DNA from: JAOUFP01 sp963801505
Lineage (GTDB): Bacteria > Nitrospirota > Thermodesulfovibrionia > Thermodesulfovibrionales > UBA6898
Length of the DNA: 64,000 nt
NCBI GenBank assembly: GCA_963801505.1
Contig: CAWDEY010000010.1
Span: 62,001-126,000, forward strand
Reading direction: 5' to 3'
Shown here: positions 45,307-53,474 of the stretch, piece by piece
Numbering within the stretch: position 1 is the stretch's first letter
Layout: the number at the start of each line of letters is the position of its first letter
Position numbers and translations under genes: made by a program
Notes under the pieces: generated by a model
The model's database searches: none
What the model was told of the DNA's origin: nothing
The model's input: the letters and a program-made list of their open reading frames with translations, nothing else

Positions 45307-45435
45307 TTAGGTGTTTAGACTGAAGGCTGAAGTATATCAATCAGCTGCCTGAGCCTCACTGGCCGTCTCAAGAACCCGCAGAGTTTGTATGTGTGATAAC
45401 CTGAAAGCCTTCCACCTTCGGACTATCTACCTGGG
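45307..45435. repeat. Palindrome-ended repeat, copy 2 (between mlaC and mlaA)
   Basis: Begins TTAGGTGTTTAGACTGAAG and ends CCTTCGGACTATCTACCTGG, an imperfect inverted match to its own start and a direct relative of 42251-42380. Its place between convergent genes means it may also act as a bidirectional terminator. Confidence 0.55.
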
Positions 45436-45441
45436 TTGCCC

Positions 45442-46674
45442 CTACTCTTTTATCTTGTTCTTTCTATACTGAACATAAGCACCTCTGAAAGAGATATAGG
45501 GATCGAGAGCGGATTCCTTTATGTCTTCATAGTCTCCGATATGCAGGGAAGTCCCATTGGTATAATCAAAGGAGCGCACACCAACTAGTGCTTCAATGGG
45601 TGTAATATAACTTACAGGTTCCAGGAAAAAATCTCCCACTGTTCCCACGGAGTCACGAAGTGAGGAAGGGCCCAAAACAGGCCAGAAAACATAAAAGCCG
45701 TTGTCCATTCCATAGACTCCCAGGGTCTGTCCAAGGTCTTCCTCAGACCCCTTGAGGTCTATGTTCTTGGCAACATCGAACATGCCTCCGGCACCGGCAG
45801 TAGTATTTAAAACAAAACGGAGAAGTTCTGTTCCAGCCCCCCTTATCTTCAGTTGAAGAAGATTATTAACAAAACGGACAGGAGTAGAAATATTCTGAAA
45901 AATATTTTTCACCCTCACACGCCCCCACTCAGGGACAATTGCGCTGTATCCCCTGGCCAGAGGCTTTGCGACCCAGAAGTAGAGCTTATCATTGAATGTA
46001 AACATCGCCCTGTTCCAAGGCTCCAGAGGGTCTGAGATGCCATTTTCATCGGCGACTTCCTCGTATTCTGTTCCCTGTTGCACAGCAGATTCCTTGGCAG
46101 CATTTGATCTTTTATTTTCTGACAGGGTATCTGATTCTATATGGTGTGGGGCCAAGGCCAACTGCTGCGTGGATTCCCCAGAACTTAGTGTTGTTTCCGG
46201 TTCTTGAGTTGGCTCCGCACCTTCTGCTGTTTGTTCTGAAAAAGCATCCTCTACAGTCTTTGATGACTGAGGGACCTTTGCAACTGCTGCTGGCAGCGAG
46301 ACCATTGCTTCAGAAGAATCTGCAGTCTCTTTGGCCGAAGTATGTTCTTTTGGCAAAATTTCATCTGAGGGCTCCTTTGTCAGGATGACCTTTTCCGGAG
46401 AAAATTCAGGGTCAATAAGATATGCATCGCTGAAATATTCCTCAGCCTCACGGCACCTGCCCAGCTTGTACATCGAATAACCGATCAGATAATATGCTGT
46501 TGGGTCAGGCTTCTTGCCCACATATTTCTGCAAGTGCTTTACTGCTGTCTTATAATTCCTGGTGTTGTAGGACTTGACCCCTGACTGAAACTCCTTGTCT
46601 TCCCCATGGACAGTCGCAGATGCTTCAGCAGCAAGCAGCACTAAAAGCACAACACAGAGTGCCAATTTCTTCAT
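45442..46674 (-). CDS. mlaA: MlaA (VacJ) outer-membrane protein fused to an N-terminal TPR-like domain
   Basis: ATG 46674 follows ACAAGGAGAAGGAC, so the frame's earlier start (46734) is rejected. A signal peptide (KKLALCVVLLVLLAAEASA) is followed by a TPR-like part (~20-90, KTAVKHLQKYVGKKPDPTAY) and a ~110-residue low-complexity linker. The MlaA domain comes last (DPLEPWNRAMFTFNDKLYFW, VRFVNNLLQLK). MlaA removes phospholipid from the outer leaflet and passes it to MlaC. Typical MlaA proteins lack the TPR/linker part. No lipobox Cys is obvious. It converges with mlaEFDC, so it is separately transcribed. Confidence 0.88.
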   Translation of the reverse strand: MKKLALCVVLLVLLAAEASATVHGEDKEFQSGVKSYNTRNYKTAVKHLQKYVGKKPDPTAYYLIGYSMYKLGRCREAEEYFSDAYLIDPEFSPEKVILTKEPSDEILPKEHTSAKETADSSEAMVSLPAAVAKVPQSSKTVEDAFSEQTAEGAEPTQEPETTLSSGESTQQLALAPHHIESDTLSENKRSNAAKESAVQQGTEYEEVADENGISDPLEPWNRAMFTFNDKLYFWVAKPLARGYSAIVPEWGRVRVKNIFQNISTPVRFVNNLLQLKIRGAGTELLRFVLNTTAGAGGMFDVAKNIDLKGSEEDLGQTLGVYGMDNGFYVFWPVLGPSSLRDSVGTVGDFFLEPVSYITPIEALVGVRSFDYTNGTSLHIGDYEDIKESALDPYISFRGAYVQYRKNKIKE

Positions 46675-46785
46675 GTCCTTCTCCTTGTTATTGCAGGGCA
46701 CAATAATAATTTCAGAAATTATAACAAATTTCATCTAACGAAGATAAATAAAACCCGAAAAAAGCAGTTACGCACAAGCATGCGG

Positions 46786-46812
46786 AGGTCCGGCAAGACC
46801 GGACAGGAGAGG
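46786..46812 (-). terminator. Hairpin between mscL and mlaA
   Basis: GGTCCGGCAAGACCGGAC can fold into a short GC-rich stem around the GGCAAGACC core. The same core recurs in hairpins at 42408-42420 and 42472-42487. It could end mscL transcription, though there is no long U run. Confidence 0.3.
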
Positions 46813-46853
46813 ATAACCGGGACCTTCGATAATCTTAATAATTAAGTCGTGCT

Positions 46854-47306
46854 TTAACCCTTTAGCTCAGAAGTGCAGTGGCCGCACTTTACCGCCTTTG
46901 CCGGTATCGCCAAAAAACAAAACGGGCAGTCCTTTGTTGCAGGTTCAGCCTGCGTTGATTCCTCCTGCCTCCTGAGTCTGTTGATGCTCTTGACAAGTAT
47001 AAAAACAGAAAAAGCCACAATAACAAAGCTGATAAGCGTATTGATAAACAGACCGTAATTCATCGTCACGGCACCCGCCTTCTGGGCCTCGGCAATCGAT
47101 AAATATGGGCCAGAGGCAGCACCATCCTTTAGTACAAAAAAGAGGTTGGAGAAATCAACATTGCCAAGGATGAGTCCGATAGGAGGCATAATGACATCAG
47201 AAACAAGTGACTTTACAACGGCACCAAAGGCCGCACCGATTATAATACCAACAGCCATGTCAACAACATTCCCCTTCATCGCAAACTCTTTGAATTCTTT
47301 AAGCAT
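46854..47306 (-). CDS. mscL: Large-conductance mechanosensitive channel with zinc-ribbon tail
   Basis: A 150-residue channel (MLKEFKEFAMKGNVVDMAVG start, with GIIIGAAFGAVVKSLVSDVI in TM1). The second TM is IDTLISFVIVAFSVFILVK-like (~85-108). The cytoplasmic C-terminus adds CPFC...CGHC, a zinc-ribbon-like end. MscL opens on membrane tension to release solutes in osmotic down-shock. The ribosome site AAGGGGGAACAA precedes ATG 47306. Confidence 0.93.
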   Translation of the reverse strand: MLKEFKEFAMKGNVVDMAVGIIIGAAFGAVVKSLVSDVIMPPIGLILGNVDFSNLFFVLKDGAASGPYLSIAEAQKAGAVTMNYGLFINTLISFVIVAFSVFILVKSINRLRRQEESTQAEPATKDCPFCFLAIPAKAVKCGHCTSELKG

Positions 47307-47554
47307 TTGTTCCCCCTTGTAACTGATTTATTCTTTTTTTGCACAGTGACACTATTACTCCGGCATTACACCTCCGAAAACATCATTCTTTTTCAAATCC
47401 TACCACAATCCATATCTTGATTATAGTGATAAAATGTTACTGATTTTCAAGAAAAATGTGAAGTCGATAAAGTGTCAGCTTTAAGAAATTGGGGATTTGT
47501 ATTAATATTAAACAATAAGCCTAGTTATAAAACAGGAATATACAGGAGGACAGA

Positions 47555-49021
47555 ATGTTATTAAAGGAAAAATTGTTTCACAGGCATGCATGGTTCGCGA
47601 TTATCGGAATTATCATAGGACTTGTTATTATTCCCCAGTTCGTGCCTGCAACGTTTGCCAATGCTCAGAGTTCCAAAATATCAAAAGATTCTATCGACCT
47701 TCTGACAAGGACCGGCAGGGCAATGGCAGAGGTGACCTCAGCAGTAAAACCCGCCATTGTCAATATTTCTACAACCAGAACAGTCAGTGTAGCAGAGGGC
47801 AAAGACCCCTTGTTGGACGACCCTTTTTTCAGGAGATTTTTCGGGGACAATTTCCATCAAAAGCATCCTAAAGAGCAGAAATCCGTTGGTCTCGGTTCAG
47901 GGGTCATCGTTTCTTCGGACGGCTATATCATAACAAACTATCATGTTGTTAAAGAGGCCGATGAGATAAAAGTGCTTATGCCCGACAAAAAGGAATATGT
48001 AGGCAAGGTGATTGGCTCTGATCCGAAGACCGAGATATCCATTGTGAAGATAGAGGCGACCGGACTTCCTACTGTGTCCTGGGGAGATTCAGACCTACTT
48101 CAGGTGGGCGAAATAGTTCTTGCTGTAGGTAATCCCTACGGCCTGAACCAGACAGTAACAATGGGCATTGTAAGTGCCCTCGGGAGGGCGAATGTAGGCA
48201 TTGCCGATTATGAGGATTTTATTCAGACAGATGCAGCCATAAACCCGGGCAATTCAGGAGGGGCGCTTGTTAACGTCAGAGGTGAGCTCGTTGGGATCAA
48301 CACGGCGATCTACAGCACCAGCGGAGGATATCAGGGCATAGGCTTTGCCATTCCCAGCAATATGGTCAAGTCTGTCATGGGCAGTCTGATTACAAAGGGC
48401 AAGGTAGTCAGGGGATGGCTGGGAGTTTCGATCCAGGAAATAACTCCTGAACTGGCAAAACAATTCAATTTAAAAGATGAGATCGGGGCCCTTGTGGGCG
48501 ACGTAGTGGAAAATAGTCCTGCTGAAAAGTCTGGCATAAAAAGAGGCGATGTCATAATGGAATATGACGGAAAGAAGATAGAAGGGCCTAACAGTTTGCG
48601 TAATATGGTAGCAAATACTTCCCCTGGAGAAGTGCACCAGATGAAAGTCCTGAGGGACAACAAAACAGTGATAATCCAATTGACTATAGGGGAATTGCCG
48701 TCAGATGCACAGGAAGTAGTAGCGGGCGGCTATGAAAACGTTATGAAGGGCATAACTGTCCAGGATATAACTCCTGATATCGCAAAAAAGCTGAAAATAC
48801 CGGACAGGGTCAAAGGCGTAATTATCACTGACATAGCTGAAGACAGCATTTCTGCAGGCGTTCTCGCACAGGGCGATGTTATTGAGGAAATCAACAGAAA
48901 AAAAGTCAACGACACTAAAAATTACCAGGACATAGCTTCCGGAATCAAAAAAGATGAGGATGTATTGCTGCTCATTTACCGCAGGGGCACATCTTTATTC
49001 GTTACCTTGTCACAAAAATAA
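47555..49021 (+). CDS. HtrA/DegP-type periplasmic serine protease (Asp-to-Glu in triad position)
   Basis: A 488-residue protein with a signal anchor (~12-38), a trypsin-like domain and two PDZ domains (~285-370 and ~395-485). His130 (TNYHVVKEAD) and Ser234 (NPGNSGGAL) are present. The third triad position, normally Asp in DPKTD(I/L)A, reads DPKTEIS, giving Glu160. These proteases degrade or refold damaged envelope proteins. The start is ATG 47555 behind CAGGAGGACAGA. Activity with Glu is possible but untested. A hairpin terminator follows. Confidence 0.92.
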   Translation: MLLKEKLFHRHAWFAIIGIIIGLVIIPQFVPATFANAQSSKISKDSIDLLTRTGRAMAEVTSAVKPAIVNISTTRTVSVAEGKDPLLDDPFFRRFFGDNFHQKHPKEQKSVGLGSGVIVSSDGYIITNYHVVKEADEIKVLMPDKKEYVGKVIGSDPKTEISIVKIEATGLPTVSWGDSDLLQVGEIVLAVGNPYGLNQTVTMGIVSALGRANVGIADYEDFIQTDAAINPGNSGGALVNVRGELVGINTAIYSTSGGYQGIGFAIPSNMVKSVMGSLITKGKVVRGWLGVSIQEITPELAKQFNLKDEIGALVGDVVENSPAEKSGIKRGDVIMEYDGKKIEGPNSLRNMVANTSPGEVHQMKVLRDNKTVIIQLTIGELPSDAQEVVAGGYENVMKGITVQDITPDIAKKLKIPDRVKGVIITDIAEDSISAGVLAQGDVIEEINRKKVNDTKNYQDIASGIKKDEDVLLLIYRRGTSLFVTLSQK

Positions 49022-49034
49022 TTTTACACAGTCA

Positions 49035-49059
49035 GGGCCGCTGTAACACATAGCGGCCC
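49035..49059 (+). terminator. Hairpin terminator after htrA
   Basis: GGGCCGCT-N9-AGCGGCCC forms an 8-bp perfect stem 14 bp after the htrA stop. The U tract is weak. Confidence 0.6.
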
Positions 49060-49315
49060 CATAACTTGCAAAAATTAGGATTCCACCATTTCTGACACTG
49101 CATTTTCAGGTTTCAGCTGCTTTCTAAACTTGAAACCTGCTGCTCCAACGCATAAGAATATCGCTGTCACCTGATAAAAATTCTTTCAGGCCTCACCTTC
49201 TCAGAAATATCCACGTTTTTACCTCAATAGTCTTGAGTCAATGGAGCACACAGCATGCGAGAGCTGTGCAGAATAACGCTTATTCGCAGAATTGAGTATT
49301 TTGACTTACTAATTA

Positions 49316-49348
49316 GGTAAAGTTTACCTAGCCCCGGTAAAGTTTACC
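49316..49348 (+). promoter_or_regulatory. Tandem palindromes GGTAAAGTTTACC (candidate enhancer/UAS)
   Basis: Two identical sites (49316-49328 and 49336-49348) have centres 20 bp apart, about two helical turns. Each is followed by TAGCC. They lie ~80-100 bp upstream of a sigma-54 -24/-12 element, the normal place for an activator's binding sites. The protein that binds them is unknown. Both sigma-54 activators in this window are candidates. Confidence 0.65.
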
Positions 49349-49412
49349 TAGCCTAAGCAAAGATCGCTCTTATACTTTAGGGGAATTTTCAAACAAAAGA
49401 AGACTTTTTCCT

Positions 49413-49428
49413 TGGCATATTTATTGCT
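49413..49428 (+). promoter_or_regulatory. Sigma-54 promoter of the PilZ/GGDEF-EAL cluster
   Basis: TGGCATATTTATTGCT matches the sigma-54 pattern TGGCAC-N5-TTGCW with GG and GC 12 bp apart. It lies 70 bp before ATG 49498. The tandem palindromes upstream complete a typical enhancer-dependent promoter. Confidence 0.7.
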
Positions 49429-49497
49429 TGATTAATTAAGTTTATTATCATATTAAGAAATTGAAAGTCAAATATTTTGGATCAGGAAAGGACCATT

Positions 49498-49794
49498 ATG
49501 CAACTGCTGATTTTGTTGATCTGGCTAACAGCGATTGTCGTAATCTTCTACGCCTTCTACAGGGCCTTGTCTCTAACAAAAAAGATCCCTGGTGGCCTCG
49601 TCAAGCAATCATGGAAGCTTCTTTATTACCTCATAGGCCTTTTGGGAGTGGGATATCTTACAATGCCATTGTTCCCAAGTTTGCCTGAGACTTCGAAGGA
49701 ATTCATCATTGGGGTCATTTCTCTTGCAGGGGCCATATTCATCGTGAGAGTCATCAATGTCTTTTATAAGATAATAAAAGATGTAGGATTATAA
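49498..49794 (+). CDS. Small three-TM membrane protein, first gene of the c-di-GMP cluster
   Basis: ATG 49498 follows CAGGAAAGGACCATT. The earlier TTG at 49477 overlaps this ribosome site and is rejected. The 98-residue product has TM segments at ~2-22, ~43-60 and ~70-92 (LLILLIWLTAIVVIFYAFY, LLYYLIGLLGVGYLTMPLF). No family is recognised. It lies just after the sigma-54 promoter and 10 bp before a PilZ gene, so it probably works in the same envelope or motility process. Confidence 0.7.
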   Translation: MQLLILLIWLTAIVVIFYAFYRALSLTKKIPGGLVKQSWKLLYYLIGLLGVGYLTMPLFPSLPETSKEFIIGVISLAGAIFIVRVINVFYKIIKDVGL

Positions 49795-49804
49795 ATCAAT
49801 CGAT

Positions 49805-50362
49805 ATGAATATCAAAGCCGATTTGAAAAACCTTATCAGTGAAAATCTGCTCAAAGCTGCCAGTTCCATTTTCATAGGTCAGTCTTTGGCCATCATAGAC
49901 GACTCAGCGGAAAGCAAGGAGAGTCTCCTGGCTGCAGCTGATAGGGTTAGTAAAAGGATCGCTTTATTTATTGACTCGGATTTGGCAATAACAGTATTAG
50001 ATATCCTCAGACTGGAGATTTTGAACAGGGAATTGACATCCGGGACAAGAAGGAGACATGTAAGAGTTGCCATGTGCAATAAAGTATACGTGACCTGTAA
50101 TGGGACTGCCTCAGAACTCTACACAGTAAATATCTCGGCAAGTGGAATGTATATTAAAACAAACGAGCCTTTCCCTGTGGGCTCAAAAGTGGTCATATCG
50201 TTTCCTTTGAGAGCAGGAAGTCATCTGAATTTAAAAGGTGTTGTAGCCAATACACAATGCGACACTGGAAAGCAGCCGCCCGGCATGGGAATAGAGTTCA
50301 AAGAAGTCAGCGAAGATGAGCAAAAAAGGTTAGGGGACTTTGTAAAGAAAGCTACAGTTTGA
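49805..50362 (+). CDS. PilZ-domain protein
   Basis: A 185-residue protein. Residues 1-80 are helical with no known domain. A PilZ domain follows (~82-180) with the c-di-GMP motif RRRHVRV and the second motif NISASGMYIK (D/NxSxxG). PilZ proteins change shape on binding c-di-GMP. There is no TM or enzymatic domain. The N-terminal part may bind a partner. It is second in the sigma-54-driven cluster. Confidence 0.85.
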   Translation: MNIKADLKNLISENLLKAASSIFIGQSLAIIDDSAESKESLLAAADRVSKRIALFIDSDLAITVLDILRLEILNRELTSGTRRRHVRVAMCNKVYVTCNGTASELYTVNISASGMYIKTNEPFPVGSKVVISFPLRAGSHLNLKGVVANTQCDTGKQPPGMGIEFKEVSEDEQKRLGDFVKKATV

Positions 50363-50531
50363 GATATTTTTGAGAGTAAAAAAGAAACAGGTTGAAATCT
50401 TCTAATGCAGGCAGGTAGTGAGGAACTTTTTATGAAGCTTAACATAAAAATATCGGCAAACGGGGCGAAAAAAACATTTGATCACAATATGATTGTGTTT
50501 ATGAAAATGATTGCTTCAGAAGGTATATATT

Positions 50532-51224
50532 ATGCATGAAAAACGACGATATAAAAGATACAAATTGAACGACCTTGAAGTCCACGGCAAAATGGCATTG
50601 GCCACTGAAGTGAAGGTCATTGACATCAGTATCAGCGGAATAGCGCTTAAGGCAAACAGGCGGCTTAATATCGGCAGTGACTATACGCTTAAATTAGAAG
50701 GGGGTAAGACCATCTCCCTGAGAGGTACTGTTGTATGGTGTTCACTCATTGACAACAAGAAGGGGTCTAAGGGAGAAATGATACCCATATATTCAGCGGG
50801 TATGCAATTCAAAGATATGTCCAATGAAAGGACAACCGAACTTCAATATCTTATTGAGAGTCATAAAAAAGAGGAAGTACATGTGATAGGTAGTAGCACC
50901 AGGCTTAATATCCGGTTCCATATTAAGGACCCGGAAAACTCGATTTTGATTTATCCTGATAATTACATAGTAAAAACCATCAGTCAGGGAGGCATGCTTA
51001 TTGAATGCCAGCGAAACTTTGAAATCGAAAGCAGAATGCCCATGGAGATGTTCATACATGATGATACCCCTCTAAAGTTTGTGGGAAGAGTTGCTTCATG
51101 TCGAGAAATAGATAAAAATGGCGAAAAAAAATATGACACAGGGATAGAGTTTTTGGGTTTGACAGAAAAAGACAGGGAAGTCCTAACTTCATTTATGAAC
51201 CATGGCACTATGAGTGAAACGTAG
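50532..51224 (+). CDS. Tandem PilZ-domain protein
   Basis: ATG 50532 (MHEKRRYKRYKLNDLEVHGK) follows CTTCAGAAGGTATATATT, so the TTG at 50511 is rejected. The first PilZ domain (~3-115) has RRYKRYK and DISISGIALK. The second (~118-225) is degenerate at the arginine motif (TRLNIRFHI) and has TISQGGMLIE. This is a YcgR-like double-PilZ plan, about 230 residues. It probably reads c-di-GMP made or broken down by the next gene's product. The gap 50363-50531 shows no gene. Confidence 0.83.
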   Translation: MHEKRRYKRYKLNDLEVHGKMALATEVKVIDISISGIALKANRRLNIGSDYTLKLEGGKTISLRGTVVWCSLIDNKKGSKGEMIPIYSAGMQFKDMSNERTTELQYLIESHKKEEVHVIGSSTRLNIRFHIKDPENSILIYPDNYIVKTISQGGMLIECQRNFEIESRMPMEMFIHDDTPLKFVGRVASCREIDKNGEKKYDTGIEFLGLTEKDREVLTSFMNHGTMSET

Positions 51225-51431
51225 ACTGAAATCAAATCACAGCTTCCCTCAAGCCAATGAACAACTTATAAGCATATCTGCCCGATTTGTTAGGAACATT
51301 GAATGTTACACCGTATAATATATAACGAAATAATTATGAGCAGGCCCTTCCAAGGGCTTTATGGAGGGACAAATGGGATATCTGCAAATACTGCCGGGGT
51401 CCTTGATTAGACTCTGGGTCTGCCGTTGCCG

Positions 51432-53375
51432 ATGCAAATGAACAAGCCGAGCACCTCACGTTTCAGTTCATTCCTTTCCCCTCAGCACTCACAGCTGCCT
51501 TATCTTATGCTGGTTCTCTTCCTGACATTTCTGCTTACTATGTTTAATCTATTCGTAGTTTTTGGGCAATGGATTCTGGAGTATTTAAGGGTTTATGTCC
51601 ACATTCCATATAAAGACCTTCTGATCAATACTGATTTTCTTTTGCTGTCTTTTCTCCTGATGTTTCTCTACCGCAGGTGGCAGGAGGAAATCAGCCGTGG
51701 CAGGATCAACGAGGAAACTCTGCTTTCACTCCAAAAAGCGGTCGAGAATATGCAAACCGGCGTCACAATAACCGCCCCGGAAGGAATTATCCTCTATGCC
51801 AATCGAGCAGAGGCCGAAATGCATGGTTATGAGGTTTCAGAACTGATCGGAAAGGCCGTCCGTCTTCTGGCACCGCCTGAAACCTGGAGGTCGAGAGACC
51901 AACCGCTGATGAGTAAGTTCGAGCGGGAAACTACCAATATCAGAAAGGACGGCAGCGCATTTCCGGTCCTGTTGAAGTCGGCATTTGTCACGAACCCTGA
52001 GGGAAATGTTATCGCCATAGTTACTACTTCGGATGATATCACCGAGCGTAAACGTAATGAAGAGACAATCAGGAAGATGGCATTTCATGATCAACTGACT
52101 GGTCTTCCGAACCGTGCCCTGTTTAACGACCGTCTCATGAATGAATTAGGGCATGCGCGACGTCAACACAATGTGCTGGCTGTAATGTTCATCGATCTTG
52201 ACCGTTTCAAAATCATCAATGATACCAAGGGCCATACCGTAGGCGACCTTCTGCTCAGGGCTGTAGCCGAAAGGCTCAGAAAAACCGTCCGTGAGGTTGA
52301 CACGGTCAGCAGGCTATCCGGTGATGAATTCGTTCTTCTCTTTCCTGATGTTAAATCTAAAGACAATATTGCGGCCATTGCCAGAAAAATTCTTGACAGA
52401 CTGTCTTCAGTCTTCACTGTTGACGGAAGGGATTTATATGTCAGTGCCAGCATTGGCATAAGCCTATTTCCAGAACACGCCGACGACGGGGAAGGCCTGC
52501 TTAAGAAAGCCGACATGTCTATGTATTATGCCAAGTCGCAGGGAAGAAATAATTACCAGTTCTTCAACCCTTTTATCGATGCGGACGCTATAAGGACGGT
52601 CCGTATACAGGGCGATATTCGCCGCGCAATTACAGAGCTAGAGTTTGTGGTGTATTATCAACCCCAGGTCAACCTTAAGACCGGAAAGATAGTGGGTGCG
52701 GAAGCGCTTGTCCGGTGGCAACACCCGGAGTTTGGTTTGCTCTTACCGGATGAATTTATACCTCTTGCGGAAGACGCAGGGGTAATATCATCCATCGGGG
52801 AGTTTGTCATCCACAGCGCCTGTGCCCAAAACAAGGCATGGCACGAAATGGGCTTGCCCAGAATCCGAGTTGCGGTAAATATCTCCACCTACCATTTTGT
52901 TCAGAATGATTTTGTGAAAATGCTGCGCAAAAAACTTGATGATGTTCGTCTTGAACCCCGTTTTCTGGAACTGGAATTCACCGAGAGCGTTTTACTGCGC
53001 AATGCCGAAAGCAATGTTTCATCCATCAAGGAACTGGCGAGACTTGGTGTTCAGTGCACCATCGACGATTTCGGGATAGGTTACTCATCACTGAACTATC
53101 TCAAGTACCTGCCGATCCATAGAATTAAGATAGACCGCGCATTTGTCAATTCTCTTGCTGTGACTCGTCAGGACCAGGCCATCCCGCGGGCGATCATTGC
53201 AATGGCTCGGGACCTCAACCTCAAGGTAATGGCCGAGGGAGTAGAAACTGTTGAACAATTGGAATTTTTACGCTCCCATTGCTGCGACGAGGCTCAGGGA
53301 TATCTCTTTTCAATGCCGATAGCGGCAAAAGATTTTTGTGGTTTGCTGGCTGAAGAAGAGACCTTCATACATTAA
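51432..53375 (+). CDS. PAS-GGDEF-EAL c-di-GMP enzyme, membrane-bound
   Basis: About 647 residues with two N-terminal TM segments (~25-52, ~63-82) and a PAS domain (~95-210). The GGDEF domain has RLSGDEFVLL, an SGDEF active site that can still be a cyclase. The EAL domain has GAEALVRWQHP, ELEFTES and DDFGIGYSSL, a full phosphodiesterase set. It could make or degrade c-di-GMP. Starts are possible at TTG 51426, ATG 51432 or 51438, none with a strong ribosome site. It follows the PilZ genes after 207 bp, in which I see no gene. Confidence 0.9.
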   Translation: MQMNKPSTSRFSSFLSPQHSQLPYLMLVLFLTFLLTMFNLFVVFGQWILEYLRVYVHIPYKDLLINTDFLLLSFLLMFLYRRWQEEISRGRINEETLLSLQKAVENMQTGVTITAPEGIILYANRAEAEMHGYEVSELIGKAVRLLAPPETWRSRDQPLMSKFERETTNIRKDGSAFPVLLKSAFVTNPEGNVIAIVTTSDDITERKRNEETIRKMAFHDQLTGLPNRALFNDRLMNELGHARRQHNVLAVMFIDLDRFKIINDTKGHTVGDLLLRAVAERLRKTVREVDTVSRLSGDEFVLLFPDVKSKDNIAAIARKILDRLSSVFTVDGRDLYVSASIGISLFPEHADDGEGLLKKADMSMYYAKSQGRNNYQFFNPFIDADAIRTVRIQGDIRRAITELEFVVYYQPQVNLKTGKIVGAEALVRWQHPEFGLLLPDEFIPLAEDAGVISSIGEFVIHSACAQNKAWHEMGLPRIRVAVNISTYHFVQNDFVKMLRKKLDDVRLEPRFLELEFTESVLLRNAESNVSSIKELARLGVQCTIDDFGIGYSSLNYLKYLPIHRIKIDRAFVNSLAVTRQDQAIPRAIIAMARDLNLKVMAEGVETVEQLEFLRSHCCDEAQGYLFSMPIAAKDFCGLLAEEETFIH

Positions 53376-53474
53376 CGCGTCTGGTATCGACTTTTGCGAG
53401 AAAGTGAAGGCAGATCAGGAACATCAATTTTGCAGACTCTTCGGGGACTGTCGGATCATGTCAAGTAGTGGCAA

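Noticed and set aside
49300..49350. Tandem GGTAAAGTTTACCTAGCC as the start of a CRISPR array
   Set aside because: Only two copies exist, with no unique spacers between them and no cas genes; the place upstream of a sigma-54 promoter fits operator sites better.
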